A stretch of DNA of 64,000 bases from Myotis daubentonii (taxonomy: Eukaryota; Chordata; Mammalia; Chiroptera; Vespertilionidae), in NCBI RefSeq assembly GCF_963259705.1, contig NC_081844.1, positions 12,571,715-12,635,714 on the forward strand. The letters are read 5' to 3'. Shown here one piece after another: positions 1 through 10,369 of this stretch. The stretch's first letter is position 1. Each line of letters starts with the position of its first letter. Under the pieces are notes generated by a model, which did not search any database, was not told where the DNA came from, and was given only the letters and a program-made list of their open reading frames with translations. A program made the translations under genes and the position numbers.

Positions 1-90
1 CTGAAGGAAAGTGGACCCACTATCATGCTCAGGTTAAAGGTGAGAACTCTAGGTTCTGGAAAAAAGAACTCTCAAGAGTGAGACACAGTG

Positions 91-330
91 CTGGCCAGTG
101 TTCTCAGTGGTTTGAGCATTGGCCCATGCACTGAAGGGTATTGGGGTTGATTCCCAGTCAAGAGCATGTACCTGGGTTACAGGTTTGTTCCCAGGCCCTG
201 GTTGGGGTGCATATGGGAGGCAACCAATCGATGTGTCTCTCTCAGATCAATGTTTCCCTCCCTCCCTCCCTCCCTCCCTCCCTCCCTCCCTCCCTCCCTC
301 CCTTTGTCTCTAAAAATCAATGGGGGCGGG
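91..330 (+). mobile_element. Ves SINE, older subtype, with expanded CCCT tract
   Basis: A tRNA-derived SINE head (GGCC...CTCAGTGGTT...GATTCCCAGTCAAGAGCATGT) is followed by the usual TGTCTCTCTC...AAAATCAA tail. The pyrimidine segment before the tail has expanded to about twelve CCCT units (254-303). It is diverged and no clear target duplication was found. Confidence 0.8.
254..303 (+). repeat. (CCCT)n microsatellite
   Basis: Roughly 50 bp of uninterrupted CCCT units grown from the CT-rich tail region of the surrounding Ves SINE. Short proline/serine-rich frames across it are translation artefacts. Confidence 0.95.
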
Positions 331-345
331 GGGCGGGGGAGGAAG

Positions 346-921
346 AGTGAGATACAAAACAGGGACAAAGAAGGGGCCCCCTTTGCAGAACCTGGACCAG
401 GGATGTGGGGAAAATGAGGTCAGTGAATAAATTGACTGTAGGTCCAATTGGCAGCAAAAGAGTCTCTAAGAGAACTCTTAGAGAACAGCATCTAGACCTG
501 GAGAAGGCAAGGGGCCTAACAGAACTGCAGAGGAAGATTTACAGTCAGGTGACAAAGCTGAAGTCTCAGGGCCTCTCACTTGCTCTGTCCTCTTCTAAGA
601 CTCTGTGGAGACAAGTGTTCACATGGCCAGATGCTTTAGTAAGATTTTCTAAAGCAAGACATTTCAGGCATAGTTAAATGGGACTGCTGTCCATTCCATT
701 GGTCTTGCTCTCTGTTATGTTTCCCTCTGCGTTGGTGGTGTTGGAATGGCCATGGGCATTTGGGGGGATTCAGTGAAAGGGAACTTGATTTGTGGATACA
801 TTTAATCTCAGTTTAATGGGATATGTTTATGTGGTTCACAGTTACTTCCATGTGTACTTAAGTTATTGCTGAACATCCAGGTGTGGTAAGAATTATTAAT
901 GATTAAAAAACAACAAATTTT
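346..921. other. Unannotated stretch with a short hairpin
   Basis: No repeat family or gene is recognised. A frame at 405-677 has no recognisable domain. A perfect 9-bp stem TCTCTAAGA / TCTTAGAGA with a 4-base loop lies at 463-484. Confidence 0.5.
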
Positions 922-1120
922 GGCCGGCTGATGTGGCTCAGTGGTTGAACATCAACCTATGAACCAGGAGATCACGGTTGGATTCCCAGTCAGGGCACAT
1001 GCCTGGGTTGTGGGCTCATCTCCAGTAGGGGGCGTGTAGGAGGCCCTTCATCATTGATGTTTCTATCTTTCTCTCCCTCTCCCTTCCTCTCTGAAATCAA
1101 TTAAAAAATATGTTTAAAAC
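922..1120 (+). mobile_element. Ves SINE, older subtype
   Basis: Head GGCTGATGTGGCTCAGTGGTTGA (box A region), then GGTTGGATTCCCAGTCAGGGCACATGCC (box B region), and the CTCTCCCTTCCTCTCTGAAATCAATT tail. The 'tgaaccagg' wording marks the older subtype. Confidence 0.9.
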
Positions 1121-1233
1121 ACAAATACACAACAAATGTTAAAAGCCATGTTAGAATAAAAGAGGGACTTAAATTTTTATTCTATCTACAAATTATATTA
1201 TTAAATCATTGCCAGATAAAGAAGTGATCAAAG

Positions 1234-1482
1234 CCGAAATCGGTTTGGCTCAGTGGATAGAGCGTCGGCCTGCGGACTGAAAGGTCCCAGGTTCGATTCC
1301 GGTCAAGGGCATGTACCTGGGTTGCGGGCATATCCCCACTGGGAGATGTGCAGGAGGCAGCTGATCAATGTTTCTCTCTCATCGATGTTTCTAACTATCT
1401 CTCTCCCTTCCTCTCTGTAAAAAATCAATAAAATATATTAAAAAAAAAAAAGAAAGAAAGAAAAGGATCTTTAAAAAAAAAA
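1234..1482 (+). mobile_element. Ves SINE, young subtype, 16-bp TSD
   Basis: The head CGGTTTGGCTCAGTGGATAGAGCGTCGGCCTG and box B GGTTCGATTCC are well preserved, and the tail ends in A-rich sequence. The target duplication AAAGAAGTGATCAAAG is perfect at 1218-1233 and 1483-1498, indicating recent insertion by LINE machinery. Pol III boxes look intact; whether it is transcribed cannot be seen. Confidence 0.97.
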
Positions 1483-1498
1483 AAAGAAGTGATCAAAG

Positions 1499-2418
1499 AA
1501 AATATAGTAAAAAATGTAGGAAAAATGTGCTATAGAGGGCTATTAGGCAGCAAATAGATAAAAATATTGTATTACCCTTTCTGGATTTTGGGGTCAGCTT
1601 TTCTAGATGTATCAGCTTTTAAAAATTGCTGTTTATTGTGCTTTATTTCCCATTTTGATTAAATATTCATTTTCACATCTAATTTTAGTTCTATACTTTT
1701 TCTCTGAAAGAAGGCCCCCTACATTCTATAAGCTTGAGGCTCCATAAAACCTGGATCTATGCCTCTATGATCCTTATATACTTGCAGTACCAGGAATATT
1801 AGTGGTTGTGAAAAGGACCTTATGTGTCTAAACAAGGAAGACAATCTAGATATTTAAAGACATGGGCTCTAGTCTACTGTGACCTCTTTACTTGATACCA
1901 CAGAGAGATGCAGGTCTATGATTCATCCTGCATAGTAATGAAGCATGGCTAAGAAAGAATTTTAGAACATTTCAATAGGCAAAATTTTTGGAGCTAAGGT
2001 GTACTTTGCGCAATAAATATCTGCTGATTTGAGGAAATATGGTATGTAAGTATATAGTCTCTACTGAAAAAAGGTAAGAACTTTTCATCTAAGGGAAGCT
2101 AGCAGCTGGTTGATATAATCAACATAGTTCCAAGTGAACTTCTCCTTCCTTCTCATCATCTAGTCACTTCTCTCCTCCTAATTACCTGGTATCCTAGGGT
2201 AAAGGGTGGACCCAGGCAATGGGGCAGAAGAGATTACAACATGCATCCATTCATCAAGTTTTTATCAAATATCAACTGAAGCTAGTACAACCTGGGTCAG
2301 CAGTTTGTGTGTGCAAATGTGATCACATCTCTGCTCTTTTTTCAATCAATCATTCAGGATCCCGGATGCTCAACTTAGCAGGAAGTACATCTCCTCCCTC
2401 TTGAGGCATCTCTGAGGG
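1499..2418. other. Unannotated, AT-rich stretch
   Basis: No gene or clear repeat is recognised. Contains T-rich segments around 1560-1710 that could be an eroded transposon, without identifiable ends. Confidence 0.4.
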
Positions 2419-3261
2419 AGATGTAATGGGGTGCCTGGGGATTCAGAACTTAACATTGAATACATGTAATAATAGCTGCCAAACAGTGGGCTGAATGAAC
2501 TCTAAAAGCATCAGCTACCCCTGCTCAGTCCAAAATGCTTGGCTAGTCCTAGTTCTGCCAGGCAGAGAGAACAGTAGTTGAATCCGTGTCCCACTGTGTC
2601 CCACTGATGTTGTTTCTTTCACAGTCTTGCTGTTGCTGTTAAACTGGTCCCACTCATACCTACAGATGTTCATCTATTATGTTGATGAAAAAAGAAAAGC
2701 TTCTTCCCCTTTAAGTGACTTGATAATTTTGTTTGTGTAGACACTTCCATTAGCGGTAGTTGTGCCTCAACTTTGGACTCTAAGTTTAGAGCTCTTTTAA
2801 TCCACACTTACACACTTAGGCATTTATTCCAAAGCTTGATCCGGTTGCCAAGGAGGTTGGATCTGGAGGTGTTTCACAGCATTAGCCACCCTTCTAGGCA
2901 CCAGCCCTCCCCCAGGAGTGTAGATCCAGACCACCAGATCAGTTTTTTGCCCCATGGTTGTGCCATGCCAACCATGGATTTTCCTGCCAGCATTAACTTC
3001 ATCATAGAGTTTCTAATAATGTTGAACTTCAAAAAGAAAAGAATTGAGATCTCAATCTATTTTTTAGCCACCCAACAGCCCTTTGAATGATTTGCATATT
3101 TATTCATTTCATCTTCTCTTACCCCCTCCACGCAAGAACAACCACAGCTCTGCAACTGAGGGCTTTTAGATGGAGTTGAGTTTGTTCAGCCCACTGTTTG
3201 GCAGCTATTATTACATGTATTAAATGTTAACTTCTGAATCCCCAGGCACCCCATTACATCT
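2419..3261. repeat. Inverted duplication, 84-bp arms, ~675-bp spacer
   Basis: Arms at 2419-2502 and 3178-3261 are reverse complements with 80 of 84 positions identical; weaker similarity (TAAAAGC..TCAG) continues inward for about 15 bp after a small gap. The arms are ordinary complex sequence and the outer flanks show no target duplication. It could be terminal inverted repeats of an unrecognised DNA transposon or a local inverted duplication by template switching. Confidence 0.8.
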
Positions 3262-3700
3262 ACTATAGTTCAGGCTCTAGAACTGAGGATAAAAAGTACA
3301 ATCTGGCCTTCCAAGAACATACAGCTTATAAATAAATAGCAGTTTCAATGTAGAGAATACATGAATATGCAGCTTGCAAAGTGTATGTAGGATGCGAGGG
3401 AACCAAAAATGAGGGGTACTTAAATCAATCAGGCAAAGCAACAATCTGAGTGACAGACTCTGTGCTGAGCTCAGAAGTGCCCTTCCTCTCCAAGGCTAGC
3501 CCCTTATCTTCAAACAAACATACCCACCTCTACTCACTTCCTGGAGGCTCCTTACCAGGTCCTCTTGATAATGGTAAAGGGTCCCCCCAGGGTGAAGAAA
3601 AATTTAAGGAGGCACCAGAAGCTTCAGTAATTGAGCTTAACATTTTTAAAAGTAGCAGAAAATTATGGCCCATAGGTTAGCTGCCTGGTTTTATAAATCA
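3262..3700. other. Unannotated stretch
   Basis: Moderately complex sequence. A 76-codon frame at 3450-3680 has no recognisable domain. Confidence 0.4.
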
Positions 3701-3978
3701 AGTTTTATTGGAACTAACATTAGAATTGGGGTAAGGTGAGTAAGGCAGGGTCATGTTGGGGTAAGGTGAGTAAGGCAGGGTCATGAAAGTACTGGTTTGG
3801 ATCTTGTCTTTATTTAAAGCTGTGATATTTTGTTCATCATGAGGTTTTAAAATTATTTTCTACTTTTAAAAATATTATATTAAAATGGGATTTATCTTGA
3901 TTTCTGAGTTTTTGGGGCCCCTGTAAATTCTGTGCCCAAGGCAAGTGCCTCACTTGCCTCACCCTAGGCCCAGCCCTG
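3700..3978 (-). mobile_element. Possible hAT-type fragment
   Basis: Read on the minus strand from 3978 it begins CAGGGCTGGGCCTAGGGTGA and continues with GGCAAGTGAGGCACTTGCC and an AT-rich body, the style of non-autonomous hAT termini. The other end was not located, so family and boundaries are uncertain. Confidence 0.4.
3724..3784. repeat. Tandem duplication, ~30-bp unit x2
   Basis: The unit TTGGGGTAAGGTGAGTAAGG + CAGGGTCATG occurs twice in direct succession with no visible mismatch, implying a very recent local duplication. Confidence 0.9.
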
Positions 3979-4044
3979 GGTCCACTCCCTACAGCTTTCA
4001 GACACATTTAGTCACATCTGCGTCATGAATTAAACACAGCCGAT

Positions 4045-4262
4045 GCCCAGCCGGTGTAGCTCGGTGGCTGAGCATTGACCTATGAACCAGGAGGTTACAG
4101 TTTGATTCTGGGTCAGGGCACATGCCCAGGTTGTGGGCTCGGTCCTCTGTAGGGGGCATCCAGGAGGCAGTCAATCAATGATTTTCTGTCATCATTGAAG
4201 TTTCTATCTCTCTCTTCCTCTCCCTTTCTCTCTATAAAACAAACAAACAAACAAACAAACAC
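4045..4262 (+). mobile_element. Ves SINE, older subtype, (AAAC)n tail
   Basis: Begins CCAGCCGGTGTAGCTCGGTGG, carries GTTTGATTCTGGGTCAGGGCACATGCC, and ends in an AAAC repeat instead of plain poly(A). Confidence 0.92.
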
Positions 4263-4307
4263 AACTGAGATGGCTGCTGAATGTACCGATTTACAAGATA
4301 TGGTAAA

Positions 4308-4441
4308 TCCTATATAATAAAGAGCTGATATGCTAATTAGACCAGATGAAGGAATGACTTTCTGGAAGGACCAGTGGGTTGGGGGTGGGGCTTCTGCGAG
4401 GGCTGAGCCCCTTGCACAAATAACTTGCATCGGGCCTCTAG
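4308..4441 (+). mobile_element. Short non-autonomous Helitron (HeliBat type)
   Basis: Starts TCCTATATAATAAAGAGCTG after an A and ends TTGCATCGGGCCTCTAG before a T, the Helitron rule of insertion between A and T with no TSD. Only 134 bp; no coding capacity. Confidence 0.93.
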
Positions 4442-4599
4442 TTTTATAAATAAAAAAGGACAGGTATTTGTCCTTTTTATGTATTGTCAGGACACATAAT
4501 TTTTACATCCCTTTCAATTACTCTACTGTGTAGAATTATTTTAGTTTTAACCTACAGTAAATGTATCCAAAGCTTGCTGCCAATCTTTTCCCCATAATT

Positions 4600-4915
4600 T
4601 CTCAATTATCTCTTAGTTGGCTGATGCTCAACCTCTGGTCATTTCCTCAAGGAAAGGTTCGTAAAATTGATATTTCCTGAATTCTGTTATGTTCAAGACT
4701 ATTTCTAATGTTTGCAGTTGAAAGATAATTTCGCTGGATATAAAATCCTTGGGTAAGACTTTTTCCCCTTGAAGATCTTTTACGTATTTCGCCACAACCT
4801 TCTGGCATTGACTGTTGCTGTGGAGAACTCTGAGGTCAGCCTGACTTCCCTCCCCTGCAAGTAACTTGATCATTTTGTTTGACAGAGCCAACGACTTTTA
4901 ATATTTTGCCACATG
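4600..4915 (-). mobile_element. Antisense L1-like fragment (ORF1-like region)
   Basis: The plus-strand reading (AAAATCCTTGGGTAAGAC ... CTTCTGGCATTGACTGTTGCTG ... AAGTAACTTGATCATTTTG) parallels the antisense L1 pieces at 12478-13249 and 59935-60350. An 87-codon open frame survives on the minus strand at 4628-4891 but has no start context or full domain. Likely an old L1/HAL1 remnant. Confidence 0.6.
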
Positions 4916-4918
4916 AGC

Positions 4919-4921
<3 letters not shown>

Positions 4922-4967
<46 letters not shown>
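4922..4967. repeat. (TC)n microsatellite
   Basis: About 23 uninterrupted CT dinucleotides directly upstream of the solo LTR at 4982. Confidence 0.97.
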
Positions 4968-4971
<4 letters not shown>

Positions 4972-4981
4972 TCTTTCCTTC

Positions 4982-5746
4982 TGAGACAGGCCAGTAATCC
5001 AGGACAAGCGAAATAGGAAAAGTGAGACTGAGAGTTAAATAGCAGTTTATAGCCATTTAGAATACCTACATGCCAACCAGTTTGCAGCCATCTAGTAAAC
5101 CCTATTTTCTCTAAACCAGGGCCACAAGAATAAACGGTTTGCACTTCTCCTCCCCAACTAGAGAGTAAATAGCTTAAATCACCTTACTCAGGGAGACAGC
5201 AGAAATCCAATTAGTTCCATATGACAACCACATCCAAGGACAGAGGAAGTTAAGAGACTAAACCTCATTGTGGTATATCAGCATAAAGCTGATGAATATT
5301 CTACTGAGAACCTCCCCTAAGACCTCCCCTAAACACTCAGTCTTTTAAACTCCTCAAAACGAAGGTCCAGGCCTTGTGCTCTCCTTCCTGGGAGCATTCC
5401 CATGCCTCCCCCCACTTCTTTCCACACAGGTGTGCATCTCCTAAACTCTAAGGGACCCCATAAGGCTTGCAACCAGGGGAGCAATGAGCAGCAGCAGTTT
5501 GTCCCAGACAAACCTCTGGACCTGTCCCCAATGCCCCCTTTTCTCTGACTTCTTAGCGAGCCAAGCAGACTAGCCTAGGCTTATTTTCCCAGTCCTTTCT
5601 TGTCTCACTGTCTCCAGCTTTAATAAACATCCTCTAAAACTCACCTGGACTCATGTGAAATTTTTCCTGCACGAACTAAAAACCCCACACACTACCAGCC
5701 AGCTCTAGGCAGACCTGCTCAGGGCCAGGTCTCCTTTCTGGTAACA
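4982..5746 (+). mobile_element. Solo LTR of an endogenous retrovirus, 4-bp TSD
   Basis: Begins TGAGACAGGCC and ends CTTTCTGGTAACA (TG...CA), flanked by CTTC at 4978-4981 and 5747-5750, the 4-bp duplication usual for class I ERVs. A polyadenylation signal AATAAA lies near 5621, ahead of a plausible R/U5. No internal gag/pol/env sequence adjoins, so it is a solo LTR. The segment 5380-5600 resembles 11700-11760 plus 12083-12260. The TSD sits next to a CT tract, so chance identity cannot be excluded. Confidence 0.7.
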
Positions 5747-5750
5747 CTTC

Positions 5751-6096
5751 CTCCTTTCATACACATACTGTACACACACATTTCCACACTTATTTTCAAA
5801 ACAAAAAAATTTAAAATGAAAGATAGCAGTTACTAGCATGGGTTAGGGTCTTACAGGAATAATCAAATCTGAAGAAGGGATTAGAAGTTAAAGGAAGGGA
5901 GGTGATAAACAATGGTCTGAGGTCCTTAAAAAATGAGAGGGGATTTACCTGAAGGAACTAGGTTCTGAGAGAAGGGACTCTTCTTTGCAAGAAGAATGAA
6001 AATAAATGGATGTAGTGGCAGGTAGGTTTGTGAATTTAGTGGTGGGAAAGTTTTGTCTGTGACTTCTATGTTATAAATTAGGATTTAAAGGCAAGG
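5751..6096. other. Unannotated stretch
   Basis: Purine-rich single-copy-looking sequence between the solo LTR and the MLT1-like LTR. Confidence 0.4.
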
Positions 6097-6345
6097 CTAA
6101 TGCTAGGGACTGGATGTATCTTCCGGGAAGCCATAAATGGAAGCTTTCCCTGGTGATAATATTAGGAGGTGAGGCCTTTGGGAGGTGATAGGTCCTGAGT
6201 GTGGAGCCCTATGCAGGGATTAGTGCCTTTAAAGAAGAAATAAGAGAGAACCTGCTTCCTTTCTCTCTCCCCACCATGTGAGGACACAGCCAGAAGGCAG
6301 CCATCTACCAGCCAGGAAGTCTCTCACCAAACACAGAATTGGAAG

Positions 6346-6847
6346 GGATTAAGAAGTACCAATTGGCAGTTACAACATAGTTATGGGATATAAAGTACAG
6401 CAAAGGGAATCCTATATAATAAAAACCTAATATGCTAAGTGTCCAAACATTGGACTGTTTGACCAGTCACTACGACGTGCACTGACCACCAGCGGGAAGA
6501 CGCTCCCACCAGTAGGTTAGCTTGCTGCTGAGGTCTGGTCAATTGGGACTGGGCGAGACAGGCCAGACACGCCCTGCAGCCCTCCCGCGGTCCTTCCCTG
6601 GCCCTGATTGTGCACCTGTGGGGTCCCTCGGTCTGGTCTGCCATCCTCTTGCAATCAGGGACCCCTCAGTGGATGTCAGAGATCCAGTTTTGGCCCAATC
6701 CCCGCAGGCCAGGCCAAGAAACCCTGGCAGTGCACAAATCCGTGGACCGGGCCTCTAGTACAGTCAATAATATTCTAACAACTCTGTATGGTGTCAGGTG
6801 AGTTCTAGACTTATCGAGGAGGGGTGACTTCTTATATAAAACAACAA
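6346..6847 (+). mobile_element. L1 3' end, split by Helitron
   Basis: The text AAGTACCAATTGGCAGTTAC...GGGATATAAAGTACAGCA resumes after the Helitron as TACAGTCAATAATATTCTAA...GGTGTCAGGTGAGTTCTAGA, characteristic of L1 3' untranslated ends. It is inserted in the MLT1-like LTR. Confidence 0.7.
6410..6758 (+). mobile_element. Non-autonomous Helitron (HeliBat type)
   Basis: Start TCCTATATAATAAAAACC follows an A and the end GTGGACCGGGCCTCTAG precedes a T. Removing it restores a continuous L1 3' end (AGGGAA-TACAGTCAATA), a clean empty-site reconstruction. Confidence 0.95.
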
Positions 6848-6913
6848 CAAAACACAGAATCTGCCAGTACCTTGATCTTTGAACATCTTAGCCTCCAAAA
6901 CTGTGAGAAAAAT

Positions 6914-7127
6914 ATGATTGCTGAGGGGTAGTAAGGAGTAAAGGGAGTCCAATATATGGTACAGAAGAAGATCCAACTTTGGGTGGTGGGCACAAAATAC
7001 ATATACAGATCATGTATCATAGAATTGTACACTTGAAACCTATATAATCATATTAACCAATATCACCTCAATAAATTGATTTTTAAAAAGAAATAAACCC
7101 ATAGTCAAATAACAACAACAACAACAA
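6914..7127 (+). mobile_element. Second L1 3' end, truncated
   Basis: Contains TTTGGGTGGTGGGCACAAAA...ATAGAATTGTACACTTGAAA...CAATAAATTGATTTTTAAAA, an L1 3' terminus with poly(A) and a trailing (AAC)n run. It sits between two pieces of the MLT1-like LTR. Confidence 0.7.
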
Positions 7128-7195
7128 AAATGTTTGCTGTTTAAGTCACCAGTTTATGGTATTTTTGCTAAAGCAGCTCAAACTGACTAAGATGA

Positions 7196-8708
7196 TCATT
7201 AACTGAGGATAAAGAGAGTTATAGAAAGGCATGATATAGCTTTTGTGCTGAGGAGGCCAGAAGAGCATAGTAACCCTGTCGAATAGGTCTTGAATGCCCG
7301 TTTGATGTTGGTAACCCAGAATTTAAAGGGCCACAGAGTATTTTTATCTGTCTTTCCCAAATAGTGCCAACTTGAGTGCTTTTTCTCCCACGATGTCCGA
7401 GGCATCAGTGTAAGTCAAAACAAAACAAATTGCTGGGCTCATCCCCGGCTGGAGTGTCACCGAAGAAGAATGATGCTGGGGAAGTGAGAGGATTGAGAGA
7501 GCATGAACGGGATGCTGAACATGGCATCTGACCTGGCCATCCCCTTCACTCCTTAAAGTTCTACTACTCGGGAGCCTAATACACTGAACTGGTGATCGGA
7601 GGCCAGATTAACCACAGCCTAGTGTGGGAACCCGTTTGTAAAGGTATGACCTGGAGGAGGAGACTTGGAGAGAATAAGGCTTCCCTGGCAACAGAAACAT
7701 TTAATAGGGGTTTCTCTCCCTTTTGAGCTTTTCAAGGATGTATATATTCATATTTGGAATAAAAATAACGTTATTTCATTTCTCATAAGCATATAATTGT
7801 TTGTGTCTTTCTTAAAAGAGCTGGGAATATTTCCCAAAGATGGTATTGTTTATCTACCAATGAGTGAAGAATGTGAATTGATAATTTTAAAGTGGGGAAA
7901 TTGAGCATTGAGATAACTTGCCTGATGGTACCAAGCAAAGAAGCTACAGAGGTGGAAAAAGAACCTGGACAGTCAGCTTTCTAGTTAAATAACTAGAAGC
8001 ACCAGCTTTTGTTTCCCCGGAGAAAAATTCAGAGAACTCCAATCAAACAGATGCTGAACATTCTCTTCCTAAAGATACATGCGGACCATGTTCGTCAAGG
8101 TTTGCAAAGCTTTCAGAGAGCTAGGAATAATTTTGGTGGGGGTGTGAAAGACAAGATAATTTTAGTTTTATTTTGGAAAGCATCCCATCCCACCCTGTGA
8201 GACGCTGAATTCAATGTCAGTTTGGTGTTTGCGCGGTGGAGGTTTTCTATAACACAAGTCAGTCTTGCCCATCAATCATCCCTTTTACCCACTCTGTCCT
8301 CTCTTTTTCTCTATTATGCAACTTTGACTCAGTTCCTCCCTTAAGAGGCCCTCTTCCAAATAGATTTTCCCTGAAATTTAGCCATGGTGATCTCTCCCTG
8401 TGTTACACTTAATGGCCCTCTATGCTTATGCTTATTATTAAAGGGCAAATACTGGTATCTGCATTTCTCCTACAGTGCGGTTGGAGGTGGGGTACACTAA
8501 ATGGCATGCTAAGAAATGCTTAACAACCCGGCTCTTATTTAAAAAACAAAGACCTGATTTGAAAGGTTTGCCAATTTTCATGGTGTAAATATTCACCATG
8601 ACTGATTGCCAGCTACCAACACAACACTGCACAACAATTTAGGAAGGAATGTGCATACTAGGCTTTAGTGAGCAGGTACAAAGGAGCTCCACATGTCAAT
8701 GGTGTATT
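7196..8708. other. Unannotated stretch, ~1.5 kb
   Basis: Complex sequence with no recognised repeat, no long reading frame (longest about 76 codons) and no visible exon structure. T-rich around 7740-7830. Confidence 0.45.
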
Positions 8709-9141
8709 AAAGACACTGTGCCTCTTCAAAATTTCTTGGTCTCCCTCACGGGAGGCGGGGGTCCCGCAGCCTGGCCTGCACCCACTCCAATCTGGGATTC
8801 CTCAGGGGACATCCCTCTCATAATCCAGGACAGGTGGCTCCTAACTGCTCACTTGCCTGCCAGCCTGATTGCCCCCTAACTGCTCTCCTGCCGGCCTGAT
8901 TGATGCCTAACTGCTCCCCTGCTGGCCTGATCGACCACAACTGCCCTCCCCTGCCGATACCCACCTGCTCTGCGTGAGGTGGCGAAGACACCAGGACCAG
9001 CCTCCTCCATGCTGCGCAGAGCCGCAGGACCCCCAGGCCTCACAGCATGGAGCTGCCCCTGGGCCCTGCCTTTGCTGTGCGCGCGGCCATCTTGTGACAA
9101 CATGAGGGCGTGATGCCACCTAGGCTATTATTAGTATAGGT
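8709..9141 (-). mobile_element. Degenerate Helitron (HeliBat type)
   Basis: Internal text (CCCGCAGCCTGGCCTGCACCC..., repeated CCTAACTGCTC...CTGCCGGCCTGATTG units, GGCCATCTTGTGACAACATG) matches the minus-strand Helitron at 34693-35239. Both termini are eroded: the 3' hairpin/CTAG end is not intact and the other end reads CTATTATTAGTATAGG. Confidence 0.8.
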
Positions 9142-9245
9142 AATAATTGTAACTTTGGAGAGTCTGCATGGTTCTAGGAGAGCAAATTGGGACAGACACC
9201 TAGTCTAGTTTGGGGACAGTCAGATAAACTTCCTGGAGGAGATGT

Positions 9246-9791
9246 TGTTAGGGGCAAAAATAGAATATTGGGGACCAGTTATAGTTAAAAGAAATATTAA
9301 TCAGGCTCTGTTAACCCTGATTGCCTTATTCTGATTAAACAAAGGACATTCTAACCTGGCTGGGAGTTGTACACCCCTGGAACCGGGGGTTAAACTTGGA
9401 CCTGGCAGTCAACCTTGGACCTGGGAGTCAACCTTGAAATTCGGTCCATTCTCATTCAAGAACTGTCTATTATCATGGAAAGATTAACAACCTGATTGCC
9501 CAAACAATGGAGTCTAGCCCCAGGCTGCATTGCCTACTTCCCCATGCCTGAGATACCTATTTTGTATACCCATTTTATTCCTTTTGCCTACTTCCCCATG
9601 TAATCTTTGTCCAGCCCAATATAAGCAGCTGGCTTATGGGGGGTTGCAGAGCAGATTTTTGTGGATGACCTGCTGCTCTTCCATCCTGCCCGCAGTATTA
9701 GAATAAACGCTCGTATATGATTCAACCCTATTGCTGCTTAATTGGCTCAAGTAGTGACAGGCAGCCCGGACCCATTGGTTGACCAGTTTCA
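9246..9791 (+). mobile_element. Solo LTR of an endogenous retrovirus, 4-bp TSD
   Basis: A 546-bp unit starts TGTTAGGGGC and ends GACCAGTTTCA, flanked by ATGT at 9242-9245 and 9792-9795. A TATA-like ATATAAG occurs near 9621 and AATAAA near 9701, in the order expected for U3-R-U5 on the plus strand. No internal viral genes are next to it, consistent with LTR-LTR recombination. A 4-bp TSD suits class I (gammaretrovirus-like) ERVs. Confidence 0.82.
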
Positions 9792-9795
9792 ATGT

Positions 9796-10369
9796 CATCC
9801 AAGTTAAGAGCTAAAGGAGAAGCAGGAGATGGTGGGCCAGGTGGGAGGTTTTAGAAGAATGTGCAGGATGCAGAGGCCAGAGAAAGCAGAGAAACTGAAA
9901 GGAATGTGAGCTTGGGAGTTGACTCTGAAGAGGAAAGCGAAGTTTACACTCTAACTGGCTTTGTAATCCAATTAAGAGCACTGGACTTCGGCCTGAGGCT
10001 GATGCAAAGTCCTCAGGGAAATTACAGGATTCGTTGTGCTTCTTGGACTGATCACTCTGGCTGCCGCGTGAAGAATTGATTGGCCGGGGGCAGGACCAGA
10101 GGCAGGGGGACCAGGTGGGAGGTTTTACGGTAATCCAGGGAGGAGACAATGAAGGGATGGAAACAGGGATGGACGGAAGAAGTGGGCTGGCTAGAAAGGG
10201 AGTCATACATTGTCACAGCTAGAACTTGGTGATTGCTTGGGGAGCAGGGAAATGGGTGATAAAGGCCCTGTTTGCTGAGAGAGGAAATGCTGAAGGAGGA
10301 GCCGACTTGTTAGAGTGATATAGAGAGGGCTGGGGAGATAAATTCAGGTTGGAATGTGATACCCGGTAA
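9796..10369. other. Unannotated, possible ancient interspersed repeat
   Basis: The phrase GATCACTCTGGCTGCC...GGCAGGACCAGAGGCAGGG...GGTAATCCAGGGAGGAGACA (10049-10150) has the style of an old dispersed mammalian repeat, class not determined. No gene seen. Confidence 0.4.

Larger units (their letters stand above)
6097..7195 (+). mobile_element. MLT1/MST-like MaLR LTR, interrupted
   Basis: Three pieces of one LTR can be followed in order: 6097-6345 (GGAGGTGAGGCCTTTGGGAGGTGAT...), 6848-6913 (TACCTTGATCTTTGAACATC...CTCCAAAACTGTGAGAAA) and 7128-7195 (TGTTTGCTGTTTAAGTCACC...). L1 3' ends and a Helitron occupy the gaps. This is an ancient ERVL-MaLR relic with no coding role. Confidence 0.72.

Noticed and set aside
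1234..1320. tRNA gene
   Set aside because: The cloverleaf-like text with boxes A and B belongs to a Ves SINE with tail and TSD; the same holds at 12595, 38094 and 53563.
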